The notes beneath the pieces were generated by a model. That model was not told where the DNA came from. It worked only from the letters and a program-made list of their open reading frames with translations, and ran no database searches. Of a DNA stretch of 64,000 nucleotides, positions 10,834 to 22,683 are shown one piece after another. The DNA comes from Batrachochytrium dendrobatidis JAM81 (Eukaryota; Chytridiomycota; Chytridiomycetes; Rhizophydiales): positions 23,632 through 87,631 of the forward strand of contig NW_006281115.1 in the NCBI RefSeq assembly GCF_000203795.2. Reading direction: 5' to 3'. Numbering within the stretch: position 1 is the first letter of the stretch; each line of letters opens with the position of its first letter. The position numbers were made by a program, and so were the translations under genes.

Positions 10834-12317
10834 CATTGTATTTCATTCACAACAATCTCACTCGACTACCAAACAGGAACGCACTAGAGTTACACAAGAC
10901 AGCATGTCTCATTTGGTGTATGGCTGGTGGTGTAGAATCTGATGATGATGTTGTCCATATGATGACGATGGCTGTACTCCTGTCGATTATCAGAGTAAAA
11001 GCATCGAGAAATGGATGGAATCGAGTGCTACTTTGATCATTGAAAATACTCGATAAAATTGTGTATTCATTACAAGAGACTGGTTTCTGTTACAGCAATA
11101 GTTGTCATTGTAGTGAGTGTGAATACCAACAGTTGATGTTGACACTTGAATTCAAGCAATAATGAAAGCAACTCAAATGTCTCTTTCCATTGCAGTGAGA
11201 CAGTTTGTCAACCAACAATGTCTCATCAATTGATGACACATTCAGATTCCAGTAATGATGATGTTGCTACCAATGATCGTGGAACTGATAGTGCAGTCTT
11301 TTTACACTGTGGTGGAACAACTCGGTATCATGTCAATCATGTCCATCGTTGTGGAAATCACTTGCTAATCTACTCAGATTGAACAACTTTCTTTCAATCT
11401 GTGTATCGACTGTATCGTCCAACATCAAACATTATGTCAATCAATAATAGTCAAAATACAATATTATATTTTCTGTACGATTATTATAAATCACAATCAA
11501 TGAAATCCATGAAATCCATGTAAGCTACCAACTCCATCAAAACACTCACTTGCTCCATTTGCCATGAAGTTGTTACAACACTTTTGATTCAATGTCAGGA
11601 TGCCAATCACTTTGTATATCCTGTATATCTTGAACCCAATGGAACTGTCCGATTTGTAGGACTGTCCGAGTTTTACACAACATGATGCTGGAAAGAACCA
11701 TCAAATCACAAATGATTAATTGTGAGCATGATAATTGTAAAGCATCAGTACTTCTGTAGACAAAACACAATCATGACAAGAATTGCAAATCCAGAACAAC
11801 AGGATGTGACTATTGTACAAGACTTGCATCAAAACCTTGTTTGAAGACTTGTTTCAAAACTGGATGTAATGTATTTTGGGTCGACGGAAATGAATATTCA
11901 AAATCGTTGACCAATTGCATGAAAACAGGAATCCCAATCCCAATCAAAATCAGAATTGAAATTGGACACATTAAAGTCATTTGTCATCATATCCCATGGC
12001 CAGATGCCAGTATTCAAAATAGGAAATAGTCAATGGTTATTGAAAATAATCAATATTTGCCAAAATTCCAGCAATACAATCATGATAACTTACTGGCTAC
12101 CTCAAATCAGCAAATCGTTTGAAAATAATGCCACAATAACTATCAAACATACTTTGAATGTAATTGATGATTCACCAACAATACCACTGTATGCGGTAGA
12201 TTTGGAATATCAGATACAACAAGTCAAGTGTCAACATGGCAAACGATGAACTGGATGTGTTTTTCCAGCATTTGCTTGACCCAAGAAATGGTGCTGGGTT
12301 CCATCAAGATTACGGAT
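10834..12317. other. Gene-free stretch
   Basis: No supported gene. A short reading frame at 12,236-12,329 (MANDELDVFFQHLLDPRNG) has protein-like composition but ends after about 30 codons and overlaps nothing recognisable. Other ORFs look random. Confidence 0.4.
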
Positions 12318-12956
12318 TCATAGTATGATATATTTAACATATTTGGCGTCTACATCGGCACTCATTACCATTTGATACAATTTATGCTGTAATGTGTGCT
12401 GTTTTTCCATCACTTTACCAAGAACATCTAAATCGCTAAATACATGATGAGCCATTCGGTCTACATTGATCTGAGCGTCCGTTACAGTGTGATGATGACT
12501 TTTGATCAAAGTACTAAGCCAGAATGTAAAATATACATACAATACAATGTCTTGTAGTAACTCTTGTTCAGCAACTCATTGATTCAATAATAAAGTGGCT
12601 TGTATTGATTTTGAATGATACTTTTCATCAAGGAATTGAATGTTTGATTTCAAGAGTTTGTTGGGATCTACTTTGATTGGGTTGTCCGACTTGAACATAT
12701 ATCGAGGTATGATTTCATGAGTAATAGGTTCAATATCATTGCACACATAGTGGGTTGCTACTTTTACAAGATGGTTGGTTAGATTTCGTTCAACAACATG
12801 ATACTTTTGACCGTTTTTAGGTTTGATCAAGACCGAGTTCACGACCAAAGTTTGTAGATACTTGGATCTTAAGGATGTGGTTGTGATGTGTAATGTCATT
12901 GAGGTGGTTTTGAATAAACCCAAGAAAATCCATTTTGGAATTGTATCAACAAACAA
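12318..12956 (-). pseudogene. Broken gene of unknown family with an in-frame stop
   Basis: Two ORFs on the minus strand are in the same frame and separated by a single TGA at 12,576-12,578. Reading across it gives about 210 codons of ordinary-looking protein: upstream IKPKNGQKYHVVERNLTNHL and FLDEKYHSKSIQATLLLNQ, downstream VAEQELLQDIVLYVYFTFW and a helical C-terminus MEKQHTLQHKLYQMVMSAD. There is no clear ATG at the 5' end, and a stop lies just upstream of 12,956. No family is recognised. A missed short intron around the TGA is possible, but no good GT-AG pair was found. Confidence 0.4.
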
Positions 12957-13154
12957 TTGGATTGGATTTATTTTCTATTATTGTTTAAACTCGTTGAAAA
13001 TGTTGGAAACCTGTTGGAAACCTGTTACAAAGTAATTCTGATTTGAACAAAAATAGTGGTTCAATTGGCTCATACAGAGTCCATTACGAGATGCTCGGAT
13101 TGAGTTTTGTCGTTGATTTATTGTTGCCATTAGGAAAACCCCAATAACAATATC

Positions 13155-13766
13155 ATGGAAATGGTTGGATCAACGGTGAACATTGATGTTAAACTCGTCA
13201 AAGTCAAGTTGCGGTTTACAAAACGTATCCAAGGATTCAGGAGTCGAGTTGAAGCAACAAAGGCGTACAAGCAACTGATTCAACTACAAATAGAGCATTG
13301 GAACCAAGCAAGCAAGTTAAAGCGACAGTTTAATAGACATATCAACAAACATCATTTCCACCAAAAATACAATACAATACAGTGCAAGACACATGCTCAC
13401 CAATGTGGAGGAGTTGATGCAAAATATACCGAAGAAATCACCAATCAAAACATTGGATATTGGCTTGATATTCAATTTGGGTATATGCTGCAAAATGTAG
13501 ATACTGAAAAAACAATTCAATTTAATATTTCAGATAATACATTATTGTTTAATGGTAACAATCAATCCATGATTAATATGGATATTGACATTGTTTTGGA
13601 TCTGATTGACGAGAATGATATTATTGAATGCATGAAACATCATAATTCAAAGTATATTGTTGAAAGTATCTATGAATATGCCATTTTGCAAGTAACACTG
13701 TTTGTTATCATGTCATTGATGTATATGGAACAAACCGTGTCAATGTATCAATCAACAATCCAGTAA
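13155..13766 (+). CDS. Hypothetical protein, tail fused into a repeat
   Basis: A single ORF of 203 residues starting with ATG. The N-terminal third is very basic (KLVKVKLRFTKR, KLKRQFNRHINKHH), the middle is polar and the C-terminal part acidic (DIDIVLDLIDENDIIE). No domain is recognised. The last 25 or so codons (MSLMYMEQTVSMYQ) come from DNA that also occurs at about 31,630-31,670 beside another secreted gene and, inverted, near 28,200. The reading frame therefore runs into the flank of the duplicated block, and the original C-terminus may have been replaced or truncated. Confidence 0.35.
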   Translation: MEMVGSTVNIDVKLVKVKLRFTKRIQGFRSRVEATKAYKQLIQLQIEHWNQASKLKRQFNRHINKHHFHQKYNTIQCKTHAHQCGGVDAKYTEEITNQNIGYWLDIQFGYMLQNVDTEKTIQFNISDNTLLFNGNNQSMINMDIDIVLDLIDENDIIECMKHHNSKYIVESIYEYAILQVTLFVIMSLMYMEQTVSMYQSTIQ

Positions 13767-13897
13767 CTGTTGATGTAATACTCAACACAATACACAATCA
13801 ATAATATGATTGTTGACCCATTCATAATACTCGACAGATATCAACATCAGAAAGTTTAAATTTATTCAAAATCGAATCCATCGACACATCATCAACT

Positions 13898-15091
13898 CTA
13901 ATTCGGTTCTTCAAATTTCAAACCACGCCTTTTCATAAACCTTTTCAATTCTTGTCTGATACTGGGTACTTTTATCCTTAGCTTTTCATACTCTTGTTTC
14001 AATTTCTCTTCAACATTTGGATCGTACGTTGATCCTGATATCTCTTCCCCTCTTGCTAGCGCCGACCATTGCCTGTATCCAAGAGCCATAGATTCATAAT
14101 ATTCTTTATGTTTCTCCTTTCGTATTTTTTTACACTCTACAAGCCTTTTCTTTATACGATTAAAGGTTCTCTGATCCTGTTCGTTTAATACAATCACTTG
14201 ATTTGTAACAGTATTTGAAGACTCGCCTTGTCCCATTGGTTGTTGTTGGTCTTGTTCCATTGGTTGTTGTTGGTCTTGACTGGAAGTACTTGGACTGGAT
14301 TGATCAATCGGCTGTTGCTGATCTTTGTTGGAAATATTTAAATCAGTTGCATCTATTGGCTGTTGCTGAGTTTGGTCGGGGATACTTGAACTGGTTTTAT
14401 CAGCTGGTTGTTGTTGGTATTTGTCAAAATTGCTTGAACCGACTTGATCAATTGAGTCAGAAACTTGACTGGGAGTATTTAAACCAGCTATATCAAACAG
14501 TTCTTGCCAGTCTTCAAAAGTGTTTGAATTGACTTCATCTATTAGGCGTTGCCAGTCTTTGTCAGGGATGTCTAAACCGGGTCCATCAACTGATTGTTTC
14601 CGACTTTGTTTGGAAGCACTCGGACCGGGTTGATTCATCGATTGTTTCTGATCATATTTGGAAATGTTTGAACCGGGTTCATCAATCGGCCGTTTTCGAC
14701 CTCGTTTTGGAGTGCTCGGACTGGGCTGATCCATTGGTTGATGCTGATCTTGGTTGGAAGTATTTGAATCGGGTTTATCAGTTGTACCAGATACTTGGCT
14801 GGAAGTGTCTGAACTGGGTTGATCAATCGGTTGTTGCCAGTCTTCATTGGATGTGTTTGGATCAGTCGAATCAAATAGGTATTTCCAGTTTTCGTCGAGA
14901 ATGCTTAAATTAGTTGCATCCACTATACTTTGCAAGTCGTCCAAAGTATTTGGATTAGGTTCATCAGTTGGACCAGACATTTGGCTTGAAGTGCCTGATG
15001 CTTGGGGTGAGCCATTATTATCAGTCGGTATCAGTATTGCATTAGCGGTTGCTGCCGCAGTCAGTACGAATAGAATATCAACCAATTTCAT
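13898..15091 (-). CDS. Secreted repeat-family protein, copy B
   Basis: The longest family member, 397 residues, single exon, start at the ATG at 15,091. Signal peptide MKLVDILFVLTAAATANA followed by ILIPTDNNG. The central region (about residues 35-300) is a run of imperfect modules containing DQPSPSTPKRGRKRPIDE, DKDWQRLIDE and DQQQPIDQ variants, clearly expanded relative to copies A, C and D. The C-terminal 95 residues (from LNEQDQRTF to RRGLKFEEPN) match the conserved family domain. The upstream TATA-like box reads CATACAAATA instead of CATATAAATA, so expression may be reduced. The reading frame itself is intact. Confidence 0.8.
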   Translation of the reverse strand: MKLVDILFVLTAAATANAILIPTDNNGSPQASGTSSQMSGPTDEPNPNTLDDLQSIVDATNLSILDENWKYLFDSTDPNTSNEDWQQPIDQPSSDTSSQVSGTTDKPDSNTSNQDQHQPMDQPSPSTPKRGRKRPIDEPGSNISKYDQKQSMNQPGPSASKQSRKQSVDGPGLDIPDKDWQRLIDEVNSNTFEDWQELFDIAGLNTPSQVSDSIDQVGSSNFDKYQQQPADKTSSSIPDQTQQQPIDATDLNISNKDQQQPIDQSSPSTSSQDQQQPMEQDQQQPMGQGESSNTVTNQVIVLNEQDQRTFNRIKKRLVECKKIRKEKHKEYYESMALGYRQWSALARGEEISGSTYDPNVEEKLKQEYEKLRIKVPSIRQELKRFMKRRGLKFEEPN

Positions 15092-17233
15092 CAAACCAAT
15101 CAATGGGTTTAAACAATTAATACAAAAGTAGTGTTGAAACTGGTGTCGATTATAAAGCTAAAGGTAATCGATTGTATTTGTATGTTTTGTATAGCAAACC
15201 AACCCTTTTAGGTTAACCGACGACACAGGGTTACTTGATTGCTTGTAATGAGCCAATATCAAACTAGACAGTATGTTACCCCTATTCATAATATCATATT
15301 GATCAATTTGATGATCATGTTGATTTAATTATGCTTTTACAACCCTTTGATCAGGTATATTGAAAAGCACACCCTTCAATAGTGTTGTGTAACCGCAAGT
15401 GCTTTGTTTTACAACCGTATTCATCCTGCAATGACTGTATTCTGCATTGCAATATACAATGGTTACTACACATTGACTGCATTGCGTGTTTGATATACAA
15501 CAACCATCATATGACACACAATCAGACTATAGTGTTGAATCTACATTTTGTGCACTTTTAGTAGTCATACATTGTACGATCACCAAGTTTGAACTCACAT
15601 TCATGTATTGTGTTTGATTGTCAATACAACTCTGTACACTCATTTGTTGTGCTCATCACCATCCAACCCAATCTCACCATTTCAATCAATCTTGGTCAAT
15701 GTTGATGATTTACACGCTAATTCATTATCCAATCTTGTCTGACATTATTATTGGCTTTAATCACATTTGGTTTGTACAACTGCCATGATTTGTACTACCA
15801 TTATCATTGTGTATCTGAACACCAAATATTCCAATACATCAATAATACCACAGTGTGAACAGTAATACAGTTGATCAGTCTTGTGACAAGACTTTTCATT
15901 CAAGTTTGTATTTGGGAATACTCGATACTGAGCAAATGATCGATTATGTTGTACAAACGGGTTATTAGCAGTGAATGAGTAATCAACCAGACTGTTTACA
16001 ATGGAATCAGACTAAATACACACAATACTACCAATCTATGCAACAAACATGTATCAACCAAAATAACAGGCATTTCTAAAACCAACCCGTGATAAAAGAC
16101 GAGTTGGGTTGTCATATATATGGTTGCATATCTACCAAACAGATCCAGGCCGTACCATTATGCATGATATTATCCTGTTGTGGTTCAGTTATATCCACAA
16201 CATTGTGTCTAGTACACATCCAACCCTCAACGCGCCAGAATAAAATTGAAACCATTCGCCAATAGATTCATGGCGCTGTATTGGTGTATACGCTTGGTCT
16301 GATGGTGACTAGTTGTATGCCAAACATGAGAGCATCCGGCAGTCAGCCCTAGATGTTGTACACATTTGGTGAATACAAGTACAGTTGGATATCACGGATA
16401 GCAACGATCGACATGACAGTGGACACTATTGGACATGTACACTGCAATGTGACTGTCAGCAACCATCACCATCAGTGTGTATCATGTGTTTAAAAAGTAC
16501 TCGCATGCATTGGATTCAACACCACGTTTGTGATTGGGTTTGATTGGATTGTATTGTATTGGTGGTGTTGTATTGCATATATCAGTAGATTGTGTGCTGA
16601 TTTGAATGACATGATCATCCATTATGGTTCATGTACACGATGACAATCTGACCTGTTGACACGGCCAGTTTGTTGAACGACCTGCCAATCTCCAATTCAA
16701 TTATAGTACAACGTCACTCATTCAGTGTATCAACGACAGATTGCCGAGTTTGATGTTGATCATGTTGTGACACAATCAGCAATGTTTGACGTATACAGTC
16801 TAGATTGACCTAAAATGACCATGCAGTCATACCAACGGAAAAGTCATGGTTTGAAATACTGCAACAACAGGCTGTTGGATGCTGTTGTGTCCGAGTGATC
16901 CAAAACATGACCAATTGAACAGTCAGTCAAGTATTTGGTATACAGTGACAGTATGTGCTGTAGTAATGGATTGTATATGTGATGGTAGCTATCCATAATG
17001 GCACTACCTGATCACTGGATACATGACCCCAATTGAGAATATCAATGCAATATACTACTGAGGTTGATTATACACCAACAGTGATGCTTGTATATTGATT
17101 CACCCTATAAGGTGTATTTGGCGTTTTCTAAATATCCGTTTGAAGTGCTGATTGTCACCCTTGAAGCTGCCGTCGTTACAAAACGGCAGTCATCTACCAA
17201 ATTCACGACACTTTCATCACACTACTCGATACA
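15092..17233. other. Conserved intergenic DNA, copy 2
   Basis: Second copy of the divergent intergenic region at 973-3,114. No gene seen. It is nearly identical to copy 1 over long runs. Notable differences are at the two TATA boxes, and at the first protease-like start codon, ATG in copy 1 (3,115) and ATC here (17,192). Confidence 0.7.
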
Positions 17234-18809
17234 ATGTTGATTACTCTAGAATGCGTTATACTTGCGTTGCAGGCAGTTGCTGCAATTCGAGTTTCATTAC
17301 ATTCACCTTCTGGAATTGACAGTCAATCAAACAATAGGCTGTCAAAACGATCACCCGTTGAGTTGGATGGTGATATCAAGAAATGTTACAGAATGAAATC
17401 CAATGTTGATGGAGTTGATGTATGTATCATGTCATGTCATGCATTGTAATTTGATATCAATTTGTACCACGTTTAATCAATCTCACACTTGTTTAAAATA
17501 GTTGAATTTGCAAGTTGATTCAACAATGTCTGATATAGTTGTACCACTTCCTAGTTCAAGCAACGATGTAGGCTTGGCTATACAAAGTACTCCAAGTGGG
17601 GAACCCGTTAGTATAAAGTACAAAGGCAAACAGTATAATGGAGTTACATCCACAGCCGTTGTGACGATTCCGGGTACTAGTATAACTGACATCAAATTAC
17701 CAGTAGTTGCAGTTGAAAGACAATCGGCAGATATAGTTGGTATTGGTGGAACACTCAAGCAAGGAGTTTTTGGAATTGGCTACTCCTCGTTGTCAGATCA
17801 TCATCCACCAATCACTGCGATGGATGTTTTGTACAAAGATGGTATCATTCCTAATAACGAGATTGGTCTTCAATTGTGTCCGTATGATATTCTGCATGAA
17901 AGTTTCATCAATATAGGAAATACGGACATAACTCCAAAATGCGGAACGGATGGAAAAAGTGTTGCATGGGTAGACTCACCAACAAACAATCAGTTTAGTG
18001 TCAACATCAAGAGTATACTAGTCAATGGCAAACAAGTGGAGCTGCCTGCTGAATTCCAAAAAAAAACAAGGAAAAGATGGACGTACTTTGTACTCGTATC
18101 TACAAACATGCTTTTTATGCATAGTTTTGCCTGAGAAAGTCGTGACTACGTTGATCAATGCTATTCTTGATAGCAATGCGATCACTGTCAAAGGCAGTAT
18201 GCTTAGGCGCAAACTCGGCAAAGAAGAAATTAAAAAAAAGCTACAAGCAAATTCTCTAATGTTCAAATCCAACTACAATATCAAGTGGGACAGGATGCCA
18301 ACGATTTCAGTTGTAATGTATGCCCAAACCCCCGTAACTTATGACAATAGCAACTCCGTTGTAACAATCAAATTGGGTCCTAGAGACTATATGTGGAAAT
18401 ATGATTCTGAAAATGTAAATATTTGACAATTAATTTATGCAATGTGTTGTTGGATTAACCCTGACTAATATAAATGTTGGATTATAGTTAGATTTACTGT
18501 AAAATCTGGTTCAAATGACAAAGCAACTCTTGGCATGTCATTTATGAGCCAACTTGGATTGACATTTGATTTACAAAATAAACGCATTGGGTTTGGTCCT
18601 GGATGTGGATGCGAAACTGCGACTGATGGATATCCTACTATTTCAAACGGTTATCGAGTGCTTTGGCCATTAACACAGTAAGTTGTTTGATATTGATATT
18701 GATGTGTCAATTGATACTGATTATGAATTTGATGCATAGTGTTAGATTGCCTGAACAACCAAGTACTTCAGGCTCAGATGGTGCATTTATTCGCAAAAGG
18801 AAATCATAA
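17234..18809 (+). pseudogene. Aspartyl-protease-like gene, broken copy 2
   Basis: Exons equivalent to copy 1 are 17,234-17,419, 17,502 to about 18,418, about 18,488-18,679 and about 18,745-18,809. The leader (MLITLECVILALQAVAAI) and the A1-type core (QGVFGIGYSSLSD, then GLQLCPY) are present. A run of nine A near 18,058-18,066 puts the frame out by one base: compared with copy 1 there are 16 instead of 15 bases between the codon pair TTC-CAA and the following GATGGA. After the run the homologous protein continues in the next frame (TLYSYLQTCF). The exon 2 donor has also lost a G (GAAAATGTAAAT), which breaks the phase to exon 3. Two separate lesions plus TATA and first-ATG losses make it a pseudogene, unless the A run is a sequencing error. 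Confidence 0.7.
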
Positions 18810-19818
18810 CCACAACTGATCAAGTAGTCGTGCCTGAATACACTCGCCACACTGTCAAGAGTCACAAACAGACTCTCAATAAACTCGACTGAATACAATT
18901 CATTAGTGACAAGCTGATATTATATGTATTTTTAATGTAGTGTATCCATGTTTGATTGTGTGATATTCCCCTTGTTTTAGTATAATCTGTAACCTTTGTG
19001 TCTGGATGAAAGATTATAAATATATCACATGATTAGCAAATCAAGCTAATTGTGCAAATATAATGTCCTGGCTAGATTCAACTGGATACTTTAGTTGATT
19101 TCAATAGTGTCTTGTACAGTCAAAATAATGACAAATATGGTATTATTGCATTATCATACAATGTATAATAACGGTGTGTTTGTCAGTGTAATCAAATTTT
19201 GACATTAAAACAACAATGGTTAGTATTTTGCGCTATTCATTCACAAGTTCATGTATATTCACGATATTACTTAACAGACATCTATAAAAGTCGTATCATT
19301 TGTACACTATAATGCCGCCACTCATTCTTTCAATCAAATCATTACCAAGCCATTTTTGTCAATATCCACAGTTGATTTTATCCAAAATTGTGTAAAACAA
19401 GTGATTCTGACACTGTTTTCTTGAAACATATCAATTCATTTCATACAACATATTCCATTTATCAATCTTTTCACAAGGGTGTTGGAAAAACAGGTCAAGC
19501 AATTTATTTTAAAGTTTCAGCTGACAAAACATCATCAAATGCAATAACTGGTGTTTTCAAGTTGAAGCAACGTAGTTTCGTAACACCTGTTTGATCTCGT
19601 CTAAAATACATGTATCTTTGATAGCATATACTATCCGATTTTCAATAGCAGAAATACTCTTCAAAAACTGTTTTATTCATCAGACTCCTGATTTGTTTGG
19701 ATTTGTTTCTTGAACATTGAGTGTTGAACTGTAATTGACTGATTTTGCTCTTGATTGTTGCATTGCCGTTTATTCTTTGAATTCAATCATTTTGAACGCT
19801 TTTCATCAAGTTTGTATT
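18810..19818. other. Intergenic DNA
   Basis: The first part belongs to the duplicated block (to about 18,965). The remainder shows no supported gene or RNA. A small ORF at 19,388-19,594 has no recognisable homology. Confidence 0.4.
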
Positions 19819-20364
19819 TCAAAAAGAGATGCTACTTGCAACGTTATCGAATTTTTCATGTATAATGTAAAAATGTCTATTGAGCAGACATTTGACCATT
19901 GGATTCATTGATATCACAGTCTTATCATACGGCTTTATGTGCATGCTTGTGAATTGCCCAATCACTCCCGTTTTTGCCATTGAATATGGTTGTAATATGC
20001 TTGTTTTTAATGTTTCCAAATAAAAGTGATGGTGAAAATTCATACTGCTATTTCCAACACAATCAGGAGCATTAGCAACACACCTCGTCATTGCACACAA
20101 ACTAAAAAACAGATATTGAACAATATGATATGCAGCAATCCAGCTTAAAAAAAGAGCGGCAAGATTTGTATTTGTTTCAAGCAACATATTTTCATACAAA
20201 CAAAGCCAATAAATGTCTACCTTGTTAAACCTTGTTAAAGTTGGAATTGGCAAATATTCAAAGTTTATTGCAAAATATATCCATGACTTGAAAAATGATT
20301 GTTGTTGGTTGGCTCCAAGATTGAATGTTTTTGTTGCTGTAAACACCGAGACTGATCCTTGCAT
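19819..20364 (-). CDS. Possible hypothetical protein, weak
   Basis: An open frame of 181 codons from the ATG at 20,364 (MQGSVSVFTATKTFNLG) to 19,819. It is rich in aromatic and hydrophobic residues (WIYFAINFEYLPIP, ALFLSWIAAYHIVQYLFF), so one or two membrane segments are possible. No family is recognised. It has no clear promoter and no paralogue in the window, and it could be a piece of a decayed gene. The call is made mainly because the frame is long for this AT-rich region. Confidence 0.25.
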   Translation of the reverse strand: MQGSVSVFTATKTFNLGANQQQSFFKSWIYFAINFEYLPIPTLTRFNKVDIYWLCLYENMLLETNTNLAALFLSWIAAYHIVQYLFFSLCAMTRCVANAPDCVGNSSMNFHHHFYLETLKTSILQPYSMAKTGVIGQFTSMHIKPYDKTVISMNPMVKCLLNRHFYIIHEKFDNVASSISF

Positions 20365-20611
20365 GACTAAAAACTTGGTTTTTGACAATCTTGTTGTTGC
20401 AAATCTATCAACAGCAAAATGTAAATATAAAAGTATTTGGATGGTTATATTGCCACAAACACATTGTAATCAACAACGGGAGACATATTGGAGTCAGTAT
20501 TAGTTTTGATGCAATGCATTGCAACATTGACAATATATGCGATCGTGTGTTTGATTATTTTGTGGTTCATGTCAAGTTGTGTGTAGTTGCTAATATTACA
20601 CCACAACAATA

Positions 20612-21840
20612 ATGTGCCAACTTTCGAGTCCTGTGATACACTATTTCAATTATGACCGGATCGATGTTGATCACTTGTCAATACACGGGTCAGTTGTATA
20701 ATCGTATGACTGTTGGTTAACCAATGTTTGACTGTCGATATTTGAATCATGAATATTGTCCAACATTTCATGACACATGAATACACTGCATATACAAGCA
20801 GTAGCAATGACCAATCAAGACAAACAGTGACAGAGTTACTCATCAACATATACTCGATTATCAGTCGAGTCTGCATATATCAACTAGTTGCAACACGTCA
20901 TAATCAATGTGGATTGTATTGCTCACCAATCGATCATGACAGCTAATCCAATACCAATCATGTAGTCAATACAATCACCAACATATCGATGATTGTTGAC
21001 TTGTGGTTACAACTCGTCAATTGTATCCAATGTTACAGGTGATGCACATCTGATTACTGCAAATCAACAACTTGTCAAGCATATCATAGTGTGTATTTCC
21101 AACGGACCATGCAATTACAAATCAATGTATACGTGATCAACATTTGATATTTGATGGTGATGAACCAACCATGATTGATTGTATCATACAACTAATACAG
21201 TTGCATTGTCTGGTATTGATGATCAACCCATTCATGTCAAACAATATCTGATGTGTGTATATCGAGTTTGTGTTGCATGGACACATCAAGGTGTTTGATA
21301 GCGAGTCCAACGTGATGATACAAACCCAATATTATATGAATATCCAAGTTGATGAATCAAGTCGAGGTTTGCAAAGTGTCAATGTCAGGTCAATCAAACG
21401 AACCAGTCAACCATTATATTGTGACTAGTGATGACACGGTTTGAATGTCAACGAGTTAGACAGTCGATAATATGGGTGATTGCGATTTGGTCAAACTGCA
21501 ACACTCGCATATCACCGAGTCGGTTTGATGTGTGATGTGAGCAGTATGCATAAACTCATTGATATCATGCACTATATTCCGGTATACACCACATATACAG
21601 TGGTAAACACCAACGTGTGGTGTATTCAGTGATCGTATATTGGTCGATTGGTGCAATATGATCATGTCACATACTATTGTATTGGTGACAATGTGATGTC
21701 GAACAGGCGAGATCTCGAGTGTTTGCAACATAATTGATGTGCATGGACAATATTGCTTGTGTACCATCATGTAATGATATCACCTGGAATGTGCTATGTA
21801 GCGGCATCATAGTGCGGCAATATACTCTGGTCACCAATCT
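20612..21840. other. Non-coding part of inverted-repeat arm A
   Basis: No gene supported. ORFs here are short, and the identical 65-codon ORF seen in both arms lacks protein-like features. Its sequence identity reflects DNA-level identity of the arms rather than demonstrated coding. Confidence 0.55.
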
Positions 21841-21997
21841 TGATATCAGGGTTTAAATCAAGCAACGGACGGTTATGTAAAGGGGGATCCCTTTAAAGTT
21901 ACCTTGACATTCATAGCAGTAAATCAATGCTAACTCTGGAAATAAATACAATAAATGAAATAAAGCCAATCCCTTAGAGCGGCCATTCAAGGAATAT

Positions 21998-22033
21998 GCT
22001 TTTAATATTACCCGCCAATAATGTGTATAAATA
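21998..22033 (+). promoter_or_regulatory. Promoter of secreted coiled-coil gene 2
   Basis: The conserved element GCTTTTAATATTA (21,998-22,010) is followed by a TATA box TATAAATA (22,026-22,033), 60 bases before the ATG at 22,093. The equivalent TATA position in the other arm reads TATACAAATA. Confidence 0.55.
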
Positions 22034-22092
22034 CGACACCAAATCGACGTGTTAAATGACATTCATTACAACTTGCTCAACCAACCACCAAA

Positions 22093-22683
22093 ATGAAATT
22101 CTCAATTGCCCTACTGTCATCAATCCTTGCTGTCTGCTCAGTTACTACAGCTAGTCCAGTTTACCCCAGTTCGGCCACGAGTGCTGAGACCAGCACTCCA
22201 GCTGATGGATCTGACTCTCCAGAATATCCTACATCAGGAAATCTTAAGGAATATTGCGGTCCATTCGATGATACTGAAGTGTCGTATATCAAGGACTCTG
22301 GAAAAACCCATGCTAAAATCGAAAAAATGTTTAAAAAACTTGAACTCGTAAGTTATTACATTAGTTTTGAAAAAGGATTGACTACTGAGCTGCAGCAAAA
22401 AGTCGAGACTATGAAACAAACTTCGGACAATGGGTTAAGTGCTGCCGAAGCCGAGCTTAAGATGCATAGCGGCATTCTTGTAAAACTTGAAGCTGAGAAG
22501 CAGGAACGCATGGATAAAAGTTTGTCTTTGATTGACGAAAATAAGTTTTTAATGGGAGAACTTAAACAGTACATGGGTCTGGATCCATCAACGAATGGTG
22601 ATCCTGCTTCACCAAAAACAACTTCTGCGTATGAAAAATGTCACAAGTTCTTCCTTGATAGTTTTATGCAAGCATTGCCATAA
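22093..22683 (+). CDS. Secreted coiled-coil protein, family member 2
   Basis: A 196-residue single-exon protein of unknown function. A clear signal peptide (MKFSIALLSSILAVCSVTTA, then SPVYPS) is followed by a Ser/Thr/Pro-rich spacer and a charged region with heptad character (KIEKMFKKLEL, LTTELQQKVETMK, ILVKLEAEKQERMDK), probably coiled coil. There are two conserved Cys regions, EYCGPFD near residue 55 and a C-terminal EKCHKFF, also seen as KYCGQFD and KDCLEYF in the arm B gene. The leader is close to those at 6,661 and 29,774, while the mature part is very diverged. Promoter with TATA intact. A role as a secreted effector is inferred from family and context. Confidence 0.78.
   Translation: MKFSIALLSSILAVCSVTTASPVYPSSATSAETSTPADGSDSPEYPTSGNLKEYCGPFDDTEVSYIKDSGKTHAKIEKMFKKLELVSYYISFEKGLTTELQQKVETMKQTSDNGLSAAEAELKMHSGILVKLEAEKQERMDKSLSLIDENKFLMGELKQYMGLDPSTNGDPASPKTTSAYEKCHKFFLDSFMQALP

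Larger units (their letters stand above)
13690..18965. repeat. Large duplicated block, copy 2
   Basis: Direct repeat of 1-5,072. The left edge is estimated from sequence shared with the flanks of the other secreted-family genes (about 13,690-13,880 against 28,080-28,235 inverted and 31,630-31,690). The right edge is near 18,965. Both genes in this copy have changes in their TATA boxes, and the protease-like gene is broken. Confidence 0.88.

Noticed and set aside
11146..11382. Ser/Asn-rich ORF of 78 codons
   Set aside because: Short, no ATG context or homologue in the window, and likely composition-driven.
20749..20946. 65-codon ORF identical in both inverted-repeat arms
   Set aside because: Identity is explained by the surrounding DNA identity; no leader, domain or codon signal.
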